64,000 bases of DNA, taken from Kingdonia uniflora. Taxonomy: Eukaryota; Streptophyta; Magnoliopsida; Ranunculales; Circaeasteraceae. The stretch spans positions 744,001-808,000 of the forward strand of contig JACGCM010000669.1 of assembly GCA_014058105.1 (NCBI GenBank). The letters run 5' to 3'. A model generated the notes under the pieces. That model saw only the letters and a program-made list of their open reading frames with translations. It had not been told where the DNA came from and ran no database searches. The position numbers and the translations under genes are program-made. This document shows positions 54,275-64,000 of this stretch, one piece after another. Each line of letters opens with the position of its first letter. Within the stretch, counting starts at the first letter, position 1.

Positions 54275-55400
54275 CATTGAGGGCACCTCCTCTTTCGTAC
54301 TGTGCGAGGGTAGCCTACGTCAAGGACACCCCATCATTCGTATTTTGCGAGGGTGGCCTACTTCAAGGTCACCTCGTCTTTCGTACTATGCGAAGGTGGC
54401 CGACATCAAGGATGCCCCCTCATTCGTATTTTGCGAGGGTGACATACTTGAAGATAACCTCGTCTTTCGTACTGTGCGCAAGCGGCCTATGTCAAGGACA
54501 TCTTTGGTTTTTGTGCTTTGCGAGGATGGCCTACGTCAAGGATACCTCAACTTTCGTACTTTGCAAGGACGGCCTACGTCAAGGACATCCTCAGTTTTCG
54601 TTCTATGCGAGGGTGGCCTACATCGAGGACGCCCCCAGTTAAGTAATTTTGTTTTTACGTCAAAAAATAACTTTCGTGTTGTGCGAGGGTGGCCTACTTT
54701 AAGGATGCCTCGACTTTCGTACTTTAAGAGGATGCCCTACGTCAGGGACACCTTGACTTTTGTACTTTGCGATGATGGCTTACGTCAAGAATGTCATTGG
54801 TTTTCGTTCTTTGCGAGAGTGGCCTACGTCAAGGATGCCCCCAGTTAAATGATTTTGTTTTCACGTTAAAAACCGATTTTCCTGTTCTGTGAGGGTGGCC
54901 TTTCTCAAGGGCGCCTCGGCTTTTGTGCTTTGCGTGAATGGCCTTCGTTAAGGACACCTTGACTTTCGTACTTTGCGAGGACGTCCTACATTACGAGTGT
55001 CCTCAGTTTTCGTTCTTTGCAAGGATGGCCTACGTCAAGGACGCCCCCAGTTAAGTAATTTCATTTTTTACGTCAAAAAACAACTTTCGTCTTGTGCGAG
55101 GGTTGCCTACTTCAGGGACGCCTCGACTTTCATGCTTTGCGAGGATTCCCTACGTCAAAGACACCACAACTTCCGCATTTTGCGGGGACGTTCTGCGTCA
55201 TGGACGTCCACGGTTTTTAGGTATTTCGAGGGCGGCCTACGTCAAGGACGCCCCCAGTTAAATGGTTTCGGTTTTTTTATGTCAAAAAACAACTTTCATG
55301 TTGTGTGAGGGTGGCCTTCCTCGAGAGTGCCTCGACTTTTGTGTTTTACGAGGGCGGCCAGCATCAATGACGCCCCAAGTTCAGTAATTGCTTTTAAAAA
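54275..55400 (+). repeat. Composite tandem array in element Z (60-bp units in 200-bp blocks)
   Basis: A unit of about 60 bp built from TTTCGTACTTTGCGAGG, TGGCCTACGTCAAGGA and a variable link repeats many times, with moderate divergence. Superimposed is a longer period of about 200-210 bp marked by GCCCCCAGTTAAGTAATTT followed by ACGTCAAAAAA at about 54630, 54837, 55045, 55251 and 55372. Long plus-strand frames (up to 211 codons) are by-products of the 60-bp period. It sits between the antisense gene and integrase, as in X and Y. Confidence 0.88.
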
Positions 55401-56480
55401 ACAATTTTTATCTCATTTTAACGAGTGATTAGATAATTGGGATGTACCTTTGGGATTGTAATGTTGAAACTGAACTTCTATTAAGCACGAGTGATCATGT
55501 ACATGGGATGTATTTCTAATGAACCCATTTGCGGAGGTTCATGGCATTCCAGGGGGATTTGAGTTCCTCATCATCGCGGTTGAGTAGGTAGTACGTGTTG
55601 CCATTGGCGACGCGGGATATAAGGTAAGGGCCTTCCCAGTTGGGTTATAGTTTTCCCTTGTTGTGATTATGAGTTGTTGGGAAGACTTTTTTCATGATGT
55701 AGTCGCCTTCGCAGTACTGTCGAGGGATTACTCGCTTGTGATAGTTTCTTTTCAATGTCTCTTGATACCGCAGTAGTCGGGAAGAAGCTTCCTCCCTGAT
55801 TTCATCTAAAGTTAAGGTTCTTGGAGAGTAGTCGGTCATTGTTGCACTGTCAGCAACTAGGGATCTCATCATATTGGCGATGACTTCGGTAGGGAGTACT
55901 GCTTCAGAGCCGCAAATGAACATAAACGGTGTGAAGCCCGTACTTTTCCGAGGGGTCATTTGGTATGACCACAAAATGTGGGGTAGCTCGTCTACCCTGC
56001 GACCTTTTGCCATGCCCAGTCGTTTACTAATTCCGTCGATGATGGTTTTGTTTGTAGCCTCGGGTTGTCCATTTCCCTTGAGGTATCTGGGGCTCGAAGG
56101 GAGGATTTTTATATGATAAGGTCGTACGAAATCTGTGACTTTCCTTCCTACGAATTGTGTACCGTTGTCGGTCATCAGTACTATGGGAATGCCAAACCGT
56201 GTGATAATATGTTTCCATATGAACGTGATGACCTCTTTCTCCCTAATCCGAGCGAGGGGTATTGCTTCAACCCATTTGGTAAAATAGTCTACTGCAACCA
56301 GTAGCCATTGGCATCTCCCGCGCGCCATTGGGGGGGGCCCGACGATATTGAGTCCCCATTTTGCAAACGGCTATGGGCTGGAAACTGTATTGAGGTCGAC
56401 TGCTGGTGCGTGGATTATGTTCCCGTGGATTTGACATTTAATGCATTTTTTGGCGTATGTTATGAAATCTTGTCGTATAG
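55401..56480 (-). pseudogene. Element Z integrase
   Basis: The open 227-codon frame 55645-56328 covers the catalytic core: first Asp in LVAVDYFTKWVEA, second in MTDNGTQFVGRK, Glu in GNGQPEATNKTI. A GPFxPS-like middle (PRKSTGFTPFMFICGSEAV) and a C-terminal NYHKRVIPRQYCEGDYIMKK follow. The frame is that of RT. The zinc-binding N-terminus lies at about 56400-56520 with a break. The extreme C-terminus extends to about 55480 in another frame. This is the only integrase of the three elements with the full DDE triad. Confidence 0.86.
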
Positions 56481-56512
56481 TTGGCCAGTATTATCCTAAG
56501 GTACGTGCACGG

Positions 56513-57360
56513 TCAGCCATAGAACGACCGACTGTGTGGGCACCGTAGGCACCATCGTGAATTTCTGTGATAACTGTATTGATTCTTTCTCCAGCAATGC
56601 AAGTGAAGTGTGGAGCATATAGGCTTGTCTGTAATAGGGCCATTAATCATCGTATATTTTCTAGCTCTGTTGCGGATATTTTCGGCTGCTGGTCGGTAAT
56701 CCGAAAGGATATGGTGTTCCCCGAGGAAATCAAGGAGGGGTTTGCGCCAGTCGGGGGGAACGAGTAGGTCAGTTTGCATGGCTGGTATTGTGCTTACGGT
56801 TATGCTCGGTTTATCAAGGATATCAATCTGGATGACGCAGAGTTTATCGCCGATGATGCCTGCTAGATACGCAAGGGCGTCCGGGTGTCTATTCTCACCA
56901 CGGTGGATGCGTTCGAGGTTAATCTTTCGGAACTTGCTTAGTCTCTGCTTTAGAATTTTCATGTAGCTGGCCATCCTGTCGTTGCCCTGGAATGTCCCGC
57001 TATGCTGGTTAACACAACTAGCTGTGAGTCGGTGAAGATGGAGATTTCCTCTACACCTAAGGCCAACACTGCTTCTAGTCTACTCAACAGCGCCTCGTAT
57101 TCTGCCTCGTTGTTACTGAGGGGAAAATTGACCCGTATGGCTTTCTTGATTTTGTTAGTGGCCGGAGTAACTAACACTATGCAAAGACCAGAGCTGCCAG
57201 CGTTGACGGACCCATCGGTATATAGTCGCCACCTCTTAGTATTCGTTGGCTCGACGGCATCAGGGTGGGTGTCGAGGTCATCTTCCTCGTCGTTATGCCA
57301 ATTGTCGTTATGTATGGGGAGGTTTGCGAGGATGTTCGCTACTGCCTGTCCTTTAATGGA
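56513..57360 (-). pseudogene. Element Z second (plant-type) RNase H domain
   Basis: Pieces are SIKGQAVANILANLPIHNDN at the start (about 57300-57360), LVTPATNKIKKAIRVNFPLS with EEISIFTDSQLVVL (56959-57177), and IHRGENRHPDALAYLAGIIG (56860-56920). This is the added RNase H domain of Tat elements. The piece at 56513-56974 is shifted by one frame. Confidence 0.76.
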
Positions 57361-57783
57361 TACTCGCGGTTCGTACCGGATGTCAAATTCACCTAGTGTA
57401 ATTGCCCATTTTGCGATCCGACGTGTCTTATCTTTCTTCGCAAAAATTTCTCAAAGTGGTTGGGTGGTGATGACCTTGATTTTATGTGCCGGGAAATATG
57501 GTCGTAGCTTCTGTGAGGCATATACCAGAGCGAGGGCTTGTTTTTCCACCGTGGAGTACTGTAATTCTGCTCCCATTAAGTTTTTATAGACAAAATATAT
57601 TGGCTTTTCCGCTTTGTGTTCTGTGCGCAAGAGGACTGTGCTGATGGATTCATTTATATTGCCAAGGTACAAACCTAGTAACTCATGCTCGATTGGGGCG
57701 CTGAGAATGGGTGGAGTGGCTAAGTAACGTAGCTTGTTTTGAAAGGTTGTTTCGCATTCATCGTTCCATTGGTATTTTTTGTT
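57361..57783 (-). pseudogene. Element Z RNase H domain
   Basis: 73 open codons at 57451-57672 in frame with RT: LGNINESISTVLLRTEHKAE, KPIYFVYKNLMGAELQYSTV, KQALALVYASQKLRPYFPAH. Standard Ty3/gypsy RNase H sequence. Confidence 0.78.
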
Positions 57784-58585
57784 CTACCGAATGTAGTGAA
57801 ATAATGGGCGGCATTTGTAGGAATCTTTATAAATGAAGCGTCCAAGAGCTGTTATTTTTCCAACGAGGGCTTGGACTTGCTTTAATATCCGTGGTGATGG
57901 CATACATGCAAGAACACAGATTTGATTAGGGTCGGCTTCGATTCCACGTTGGGCGACTAGGTATCCGAGGAACTTTCCCGAGGAAACCCCAAAGCTGTAT
58001 TTTTCTGGGTTAAGACGCATCATGTACGACCGTATCTATGCAAAAACTGTCTCGAGGTCGAGAAGGTGGTCGTTGCATAGGCGGCTTTTGACGAGCATAT
58101 CGTCGATATAGACTTCAACTGTTTTGCCAAGCTGTTCTTTAAACATTGTGGTCACGAGGCGTTAGTACGTGGATCCCGTATTCTTTAACCCGAAGGGCAT
58201 GACCGTATAGCAGTACAGGTTCTTCTCGGTGGGGAATGACGTACATTCTTGATCTTCCACTTCTAATTGTATTTAGTTGTATCCGGAGTAGTCATCCATG
58301 AATGACAATTGCTCTTGGCCGGCCGTGGAATCGACTAGTCTGCTAATGAGGGGCATAGAAAAACTATCTTTTGGACAGTGGCGGTTGAGGCCAGTAAAAT
58401 CGATACACGCCCGGGTTTTCCCATTCTTCTTTGGTACCGCGACCATGTTTGCTACCCAGCGTGGGCAGTCAACAGGTCGTATAAATCCTGCGTGCAGCAG
58501 CTTTTGTATCTCGTTGTTGATAGCTTCGCATAGTCATGGTACTGTTCATCATGGTTTCTGTTTGACAGAATCGGCTTTTTCATGA
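57784..58585 (-). pseudogene. Element Z reverse transcriptase
   Basis: The catalytic motif VEVYIDDMLVKSRL is intact on the minus strand at about 58078-58120. RMNPEKYSFGVSSGKFLGYL follows at 57784-58023 (RLNPEK in this copy). Earlier RT motifs, including the PFGLKN region (about 58185-58205) and DFTGLNRHCPKD-like segment (about 58370-58405), are readable but interrupted by several stops. The frame continues into RNase H and integrase. Confidence 0.8.
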
Positions 58586-58899
58586 ACATGTAAATGATGA
58601 CAGGCCATTGCGGGGTTTATGCCTGGCATTTCATCAAAAGACCATGCAAAGATATCTTTGAACTGTCAGAGTAGTATAATGAGGTCCGCTTGCTCGTCAC
58701 CTATCAAGAAGGAACCAATATATGTTGTTCTCGTGGGGCCGTCAATGTCAATTGGAACGACTGGCTCCATGAGGGGCGGGGTCCATGATTTACTGAATGT
58801 ACTTATAATGGTATCGTTTTGGTCGCGTATTATGTTTGTGAGAATTAAGTTGTTTTTGGTGTGAGGAACGGGGGACGAGTCCACCGCCATGGGCTCGTT

Positions 58900-59843
58900 C
58901 CCCGTTCGTTGCTAATCGTCTCGCTCCATATGTTTCCCTTTCTTTTTTGTGTTCACTTAATTGATTAAGTTTTGTAGTGAGTTGGCATAGCAGACTCAGG
59001 CTGCGACCTGACAGCCGCGTATGTGGTAGGGGCCAAACTTTGTTAGAAAATGTATTACTTAATGGTAGGAGGAGGGTACGGCCTTCATAGCATGAATCCA
59101 GTCGCGTACCAGAATTCCATTGTAGTATACTATGGGGTTGTTGATGACGATGAAAATTGTAGGCACAATAACCGGGCCTGCCTGTACCAGAGTGACGAGC
59201 TCTCCAATTGCTTGTTCAGTAGACCGGTTAAAGCCAGAAATCTCGGTCTTGAAGGGTGCAAGGCAGTCCTGCATGTTCATGTTGCGAAGTGCATCGCAGT
59301 AGGGATATTAGCGCCACTACCGGAGTCGACCAACATTCTTTTAACGAGGACGCCGCCTATGACGATCCAAACAATGAGGGCGTCGTCATGAGGGTGTGAA
59401 ATGGTGCCAAGATCGTGATTGGTGAAGTAGATTGCTTGATCTGGTGGAGGGTGAGTGGCTGCATCAATGTCGTGGGCAGTTCGTTGGCTCACGGTTAGGC
59501 GGTAACATTGCCTTGTAGAATTTGAAATGGAGTGCCTTAAAGGAGCTTGGTTGAGGTCGTCCAATATCATCTCACATAGTGGTAAATGTCCTGGTGCTAG
59601 TATGTTTGTTGCGCGCTCATCGTAGGTGGGGTGAGGCACTCTCTCTACGGGTGGGATCGGTTTTTTGAGGTAACGTGTATAGCGGCCGAGGAAGAACCAA
59701 GTCTCGGTCATGTTGATGAAATCGTAGAATTCCTCGGTTGGATGGTCATGTATCACATGATGCGCGCAGTATGGGCGACCAGGTCGGTCAGGCATGTTAC
59801 GAGGTTTTCTATAGTCAAGGTCATTCTTGACCGCGAGGAGCAA
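58900..59843 (-). pseudogene. Element Z protease and gag C-terminus
   Basis: The 188-codon frame 59277-59843 begins with the end of gag. It holds a zinc-finger-like stretch (YCAHHVIHDHPTEEFYDF) in which the last Cys is replaced by Phe. Towards its end is the protease active site MLVDSGSGANI. After a one-step frameshift at about 59280, 59059-59280 carries FKTEISGFNRSTEQAIGELV and WIHAMKAVPSSYH, the protease flap and C-terminus. No LTR or stop complex separates protease from RT; the linker extends to about 58590. Confidence 0.78.
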
Positions 59844-59849
59844 GTCTGC

Positions 59850-61388
59850 CCGTGAAATGATCAGTTCGCTGGGAGGATAACGTTCCCATCGAGTGTTTCT
59901 TTGTCGACCGTCCCTGGAAATTTTGGTATTATCTCATTGGTCGCATTCTGTCCATTGTCTATTTCTGTTATTGCGTAGATCTTCATGGGTATCCCATGAG
60001 TGTTTGGGTGCCTGGTTACGTAGTATCAGCGTAGGTGCGGATGTGGTGCTCAGAAGGGCGGCAGTTTGTGAGGTAGAGGTACGGTTGTCCGCTTCTACAT
60101 TTTGATATTTACGGATCTTCTCATACAGGTGTTCGAGTGTTTCGGGCCATTCCCTATACAGGGCCTCGCACAACTTAGAACCGGGGAGACAGGCGCCCAT
60201 GAAGGCGAGTCAGGCTGTTGGTGCGTCTACCAGTTCTATGAGGGTGAGCTCGCTTTTGAACTGTAAAAGGAGAGAGTCGGTGGTTTCGCCGATTTGATGT
60301 TTCAGGGAGAACAGTTCCGCGAACTATTTTATGGATTGCTGGTTGTGAAGGTACTTCTCGATAAATGCCAACGAGAGTTGTTTGAATGTGGATATAGAGT
60401 TGGGAACGAGGCCCTGAAACCAGAAGAGGGCCCCGTCTGACAATGTCAAGGGGAATAGATGACACGTGTGCTCATCTGTTTGATGTTGTAGGTCTATGCT
60501 GTACTGAAACTTGGAGAGGTGCTGCCCAGGATCCTGGCAACCTGTAAAAGGCTTTATTTTAGGTCGAAAGTAACTTTGTACTGGAACGTAGCTCCGTATG
60601 GCCGCTGTGAAAGGTGCATTGTAGATCCAGTGGAGCGTCGCCGTGGTTAACCACCTGGTTGGATTCGCGCCGAGCATTGTCCGGATAAGTGCTTCCACGG
60701 TCGCTGCTGTTAGTGGTTGTTGGTCATGGGTTTCCGCGATCCCTTTGAGGATGGCTTCGCCTCGAGTTGAGAACTCGTCATCATGGTTGTCGTAGTCGTG
60801 GGAATTAGTCGGTCTTGAAAAGGGCATTCCTGGGTATCAGTCGTAAAACCTCTCGTTGTACACGTGGTTCCAATCGTATTGGAGCTGACAGTCGTGGCCG
60901 TGGGGGTAGGCGGGGTCATCTGGGCCATAAGGGGGATTCCATGGTGATTGTTTTACGCGGTAGTCGCCATATCGGTCACCGTAGTCCATGACGGGATTTG
61001 GTACACGGTGGTTGTGGAGTTCAGGAGCATATCGACCGAGAGGGAGTGGGTCGTTATGGCTAAACTGGTAAACCAGTCTTTAATGCGGTGGGCCTGTACC
61101 TTGGTGAACCGTGGGGTGTGGAGGCATAGTGGGTGCGAGGGGTTGGTGGACTGTTGTTACTGAGGCTCCAGCTGCAGGTATAAAATTTGTTTCATTCCCT
61201 TGAGGTGGTTCGTGCGGGGTTGACTCGCTTACAGACGCGGAGGGTATTGGATCGCCCAGCGGCGGGTGAGTACTGGCAGCGAGAGTGTCACGAGGAGTGT
61301 CATTATCCAGTTGGAGTTGCCGTATTTGGTCATCTTATGTGGACATCTGGTCCTGCAGCTGCGCCAGCGCCGCTCTCATTTCGGCCAT
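59850..61388 (-). pseudogene. Element Z gag
   Basis: From an ATG at 61386-61388 (MAEMRAALAQLQDQM) one frame runs through gag to the protease at 59277, about 704 codons with a few stops (for example near 61080, 60838, 60322 and 59932). The N-terminal half is Pro/His/Tyr-rich and low in complexity. The capsid core at 60324-60827 includes IKPFTGCQDPGQHLSKFQYS and GALFWFQGLVPNSISTFKQL, and 59934-60200 reads ETLEHLYEKIRKYQNVE. The single long frame makes this the best-kept gag in the window. Confidence 0.8.
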
Positions 61389-61452
61389 GGCTTGTTCCTG
61401 CGACAGATTACGGGTAGAAACTACCATCGTTGCTCAGAGGAGGCTTTGGGAG

Positions 61453-61472
61453 GGAACGCAGACAGTGCCAAT
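61453..61472 (-). other. Element Z primer-binding site
   Basis: Minus-strand AATTGGCACTGTCTGCGTTC next to the right LTR, a mutated form of the site seen in X and Y. Confidence 0.68.
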
Positions 61473-61946
61473 TATAGTCTCCTTATTTTATTTGGGGACA
61501 ATCGTTTGATGCGTTAGGCTTGATACTGAACTGGAGGAGGGCACCGCTCAACTGTCTCCGGGTTCCTCTCTCTCTCTTTCTCTCTGATTATGTTTTCATG
61601 ATCGCTGAGCAATAGTAGTTTGCTTGAAGAAGGAAGAAGAAACAGATGAAGAAGGAGGTCCCCTTGTGTTTATCCCTTCCTCCCTATTTATAGGGAGGAT
61701 TTGACCTAGTAGCATCCTTACTCACGTGCCCCTAAGAAATTCCTAGGCTATCCCTTCAGGGTCGCGGGTTTAGGTGCTCCTCATAACTGTTCTATAGTTT
61801 AATGTCTGCTCGTGTATAACGACCGGCGAGATATGTCGTCAGTCTATTTGCGTGTACCTGCTCAGATTTATTGAGGTTGGGGTCGTAGAGAGAGATTGCT
61901 CGCTAGACTACCCCGACTAAGTCGTTAGCGGGAGCGTGCTTCTACA
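61473..61946 (-). repeat. Element Z right (5') LTR
   Basis: Matches the left LTR throughout. The plus-strand start has decayed from TG to TA (TATAGTCTCC); the end is GTGCTTCTACA. A TATA box (minus strand CCCTATAAATAGGG) lies at about 61680-61693. Confidence 0.9.
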
Positions 61947-62820
61947 AATATTATGAATGATATTTTTGTTCCTTATTCAGACTTCTGTATTATCTATATT
62001 GATGACATCATTTTCTTCTCCAATTCTATTGATCAACACTTTAAACATCTAAAGATCCTTAATTAAAGATGTTATTCGTAGAAATGGTCTGGTTTTTTCT
62101 GCTCCTAAAATAAAAATGTTCTAATTAACAGTTAGATTTTTATGACATATCATTACTAAAAGACAAATTATTCCTATTAATAGGAGTATTGAGTTTGCCT
62201 TAAAATTTCCAGATGAAATTAAAAAGAAAACTCAATTACAAAGATTCTTTGGCAGGCTCAATTACATTGCAGACTACTACCAGAACTTGGCCTAAGATAG
62301 TGTTATTTTATATAATAGACTTACAAAGAATCCAACCTCTTGGACCTCTTAGCACATCAAAGTTGTTCAACAAATCATATTAAGGGTTAAACAACACCCA
62401 TGCTTAGGTCTTGCCAATCCTCAATGACAAAAGATTATTGAAACAGATGTCTAGGACTTAGGTTTTGAAGGTATATTGAAAGAAAGAAATCCTTCTTCAC
62501 AAAAAGAAGAATTACTTTGTTTCACATCAGGAAAGTGGAAAACTGCTCAAAAGAACTATTCCACAATTAAAAAAGAAATGTTTTCCATTATCAAATGCAT
62601 TTCAAAATTTCAAGAAGATTTGTTAAATCAACCACCCTTTTTACTTCATATTGATTGCAGTTATGCTAAAGATATCTTACATATATATGTAAACTCTTGT
62701 GTCTAAATAGATATTATCTAGATGGCAATCTGAACTATCTGCCTTTGATTTCTCCATTGAGAATATTAAAGGTAATCAGAACTTTCTTCCTGATTTTCTA
62801 ATCAGAGAATTTTTACAGGA
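61947..62820 (+). pseudogene. Pararetrovirus RT end and RNase H, right of element Z
   Basis: Continues the RT split by Z: NIMNDIF, then the catalytic segment with YIDDI at about 61995-62010, then an RT connection region with FFGRLNYIADYYQNLA near 62250-62290. The RNase H part lies at 62476-62706 (76 codons), with a FTSGKWKTAQKNYSTIKKEM segment and a catalytic Asp in LLHIDCSYAKDIL. Stops and shifts occur at about 62062, 62290, 62350, 62450 and 62705. Old, non-functional copy. Confidence 0.8.
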
Positions 62821-64000
62821 GAAAACTGAATATGCAACCTCCTGATCAAGGCTGGAGTCAAAACCGAAGAAAAAAAAAGACCAGAAGAAAAATGCTAAGG
62901 ATGTCCTTAAGCATGAAGTAAAGAAAATGGCTAAAGATGCCCTTAAACAAGAAATCATCTATCAACAAAAAACATTGGTTAAGGAAAGTATTTTAACCCT
63001 TTCTTTTGATGATCTTAAACTCAATCAAGATGTTTGGGGTCTCAAAGAACGATATTTTGCAAGTCAAAATTATATGGTTCAAGATAGTCGTTATCGATAT
63101 GTCTATGAGGCCATATTTACAAAAATAGTATCAGCTCAAATTGAGCATCATCATGTCAATCCGAATGACATAAAAAGCCCTATAACACACTCCAAGCGTT
63201 ATATTACAAGGGTTATGCACATATCTGAATGGGAATTCGATCCCAGCAAATCTCGATCCCTTAATTAAATTGTTGGCAATATAATTATTGGGATTATATC
63301 CAAGCCTGGAACTATACTTTTTATTATCAGAATCCAATCAGAAAGCATACTTGGCTTTTCTGCATTAATTCGAACATCATCAAAAGATCAGGTTTCCCCA
63401 CTTGGTTCCTTAATTGGTGGGAAAAAATAGGGCCCGATTTTGATATTTTACCAAAATCTATTCAAGAGCCATTTGGTAAGAATTTTACCTGAAGCTTAAG
63501 GGAAAAACTATACAAAATCCACCTATTGGAAGAAATACCCTATGGTATTTTACATAATTTTATATCACATGGATTTGGAAATGGGATCTTGAACTTTGCT
63601 TTGATGACCTAAAACTACCCATTCTACAAAGAACCTTCTTTAATAGATGGTGAGATGGGTTTGAAACTGAAAGAGTTGCTGAATTAATCAACAAAATAAC
63701 CAAAGAATATGCTTAATCTTCCAAAGGAGAAAAATCATAAAATAGTAGGAACATTAGTCTCCTCGATAAATGTCTTCCAACTATTAATGGATTCAATTAA
63801 GGACCGGTATCCCAATTTATCATCCAAAGAATAACAAGTTAAAGTCACACAGACTTTGAAAAAATAATTTAGGGAAGCCACCACACAGGCCTCACCACAT
63901 GCATCTAACATTTAAGAAGGTAGTGGAAGCCAGGGCCAACAATACTGCCTAGAAGAAGAGGGTCAAGACCCTTATGAGAATGAGGATATGACATCCTTAA
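62821..64000 (+). pseudogene. Pararetrovirus region downstream of RNase H, continues beyond the window
   Basis: A Lys/Glu-rich segment is followed by a 113-codon frame (62927-63268) with KSPITHSKRYITRVMHISEW. The next part, about 63275-63480, reads with stops and shows Trp/Tyr/Phe-rich sequence (YIQAWNYTFYYQNPIRKHTW), typical of the region after RNase H in Petuvirus/Florendovirus-like integrated elements. Its role is not established. The last 300 bp are increasingly decayed; a Ser-rich acidic stretch is readable near 63880-63960. Confidence 0.62.

Larger units (their letters stand above)
49465..61946 (-). mobile_element. Element Z: Tat-type Ty3/gypsy LTR retrotransposon, best preserved
   Basis: LTRs of 478 bp (49465-49942) and 474 bp (61473-61946), flanked by a perfect 5-bp target duplication AATAT (49460-49464 and 61947-61951). 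On the minus strand: primer site, gag and protease in one frame, then after one shift protease end, RT, RNase H, second RNase H and integrase. A repeat array (about 54275-55400), a plus-strand antisense gene (50852-53026), a long polypurine tract (about 49943-49955) and the 3' LTR follow. All integrase catalytic residues are kept. Stops in gag and pol still make this copy inactive. Confidence 0.9.

Noticed and set aside
54213..55308. Long plus-strand frames (211, 121 and 111 codons) rich in GLRQGxPQF-type repeats
   Set aside because: They are translations of the 60-bp tandem array in Z, with no evidence of selection as protein.
57002..57589. 195-residue plus-strand frame in Z
   Set aside because: It overlaps the RNase H domains on the other strand, which have clear motifs. 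The plus frame has none.
59631..61517. Several plus-strand frames of 70-88 residues
   Set aside because: They lie opposite the long gag frame of Z and have no recognisable features.

Overview
This window looks like nuclear DNA from a flowering plant, most likely a eudicot. It is a densely nested block of decayed mobile elements. I find no intact host gene, RNA gene or CRISPR array. The plant assignment rests on PIF/Harbinger and hAT transposase remnants with plant-type splice sites, three Ty3/gypsy elements of the Tat type (two RNase H domains and an extra antisense gene), a plant mobile domain gene, and a broken endogenous pararetrovirus of the Petuvirus/Florendovirus kind.

Layout. Positions 1-4210 hold unassigned AT-rich DNA with decayed reading frames and one GC-richer segment. 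About 4211-13830 is a hAT remnant. It is split by a complete-looking 6.86 kb PIF/Harbinger element (6173-13028, 15-bp terminal inverted repeats, TTA target duplication) that carries transposase, a Myb-like partner and a captured plant mobile domain gene. From 13967 to 49404 the backbone is an inverted duplication of pararetrovirus sequence plus an unidentified unit called R1 here. The left arm is 13967-16350 plus 41605-42850. The right arm is about 45295-49404. The spacer between them holds the virus movement protein region, leader and primer site.

Three Tat elements sit in this backbone, all with pol on the minus strand. Element X (16866-41604) split the left arm and is itself split by element Y (17551-29989). 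Element Z (49465-61946) lies in the pararetrovirus reverse transcriptase gene, which resumes at 61947 and runs to the window end. X, Y and Z share one plan: 5' LTR and primer site on the right, then gag, protease, RT, RNase H, second RNase H and integrase; then a tandem-repeat array; then a plus-strand (antisense) gene; then a G-rich polypurine tract and the 3' LTR on the left. Y has lost most of gag and part of protease. X and Y have lost an integrase catalytic residue. Z is the best preserved.

Inferred order of events: pararetrovirus integration, disruption by R1, inverted duplication, insertion of X, LTR-LTR recombination that left an extra gag fragment beyond the left LTR of X, insertion of Y into X, and separately Z into the virus RT. 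Harbinger jumped into an intron of the hAT gene. Many in-frame stops and mutated LTR ends fit C-to-T decay of methylated DNA.

The most notable signals are the Harbinger element carrying a plant mobile domain gene, and the antisense gene plus adjacent unrelated tandem arrays found at the same place in all three Tat elements.
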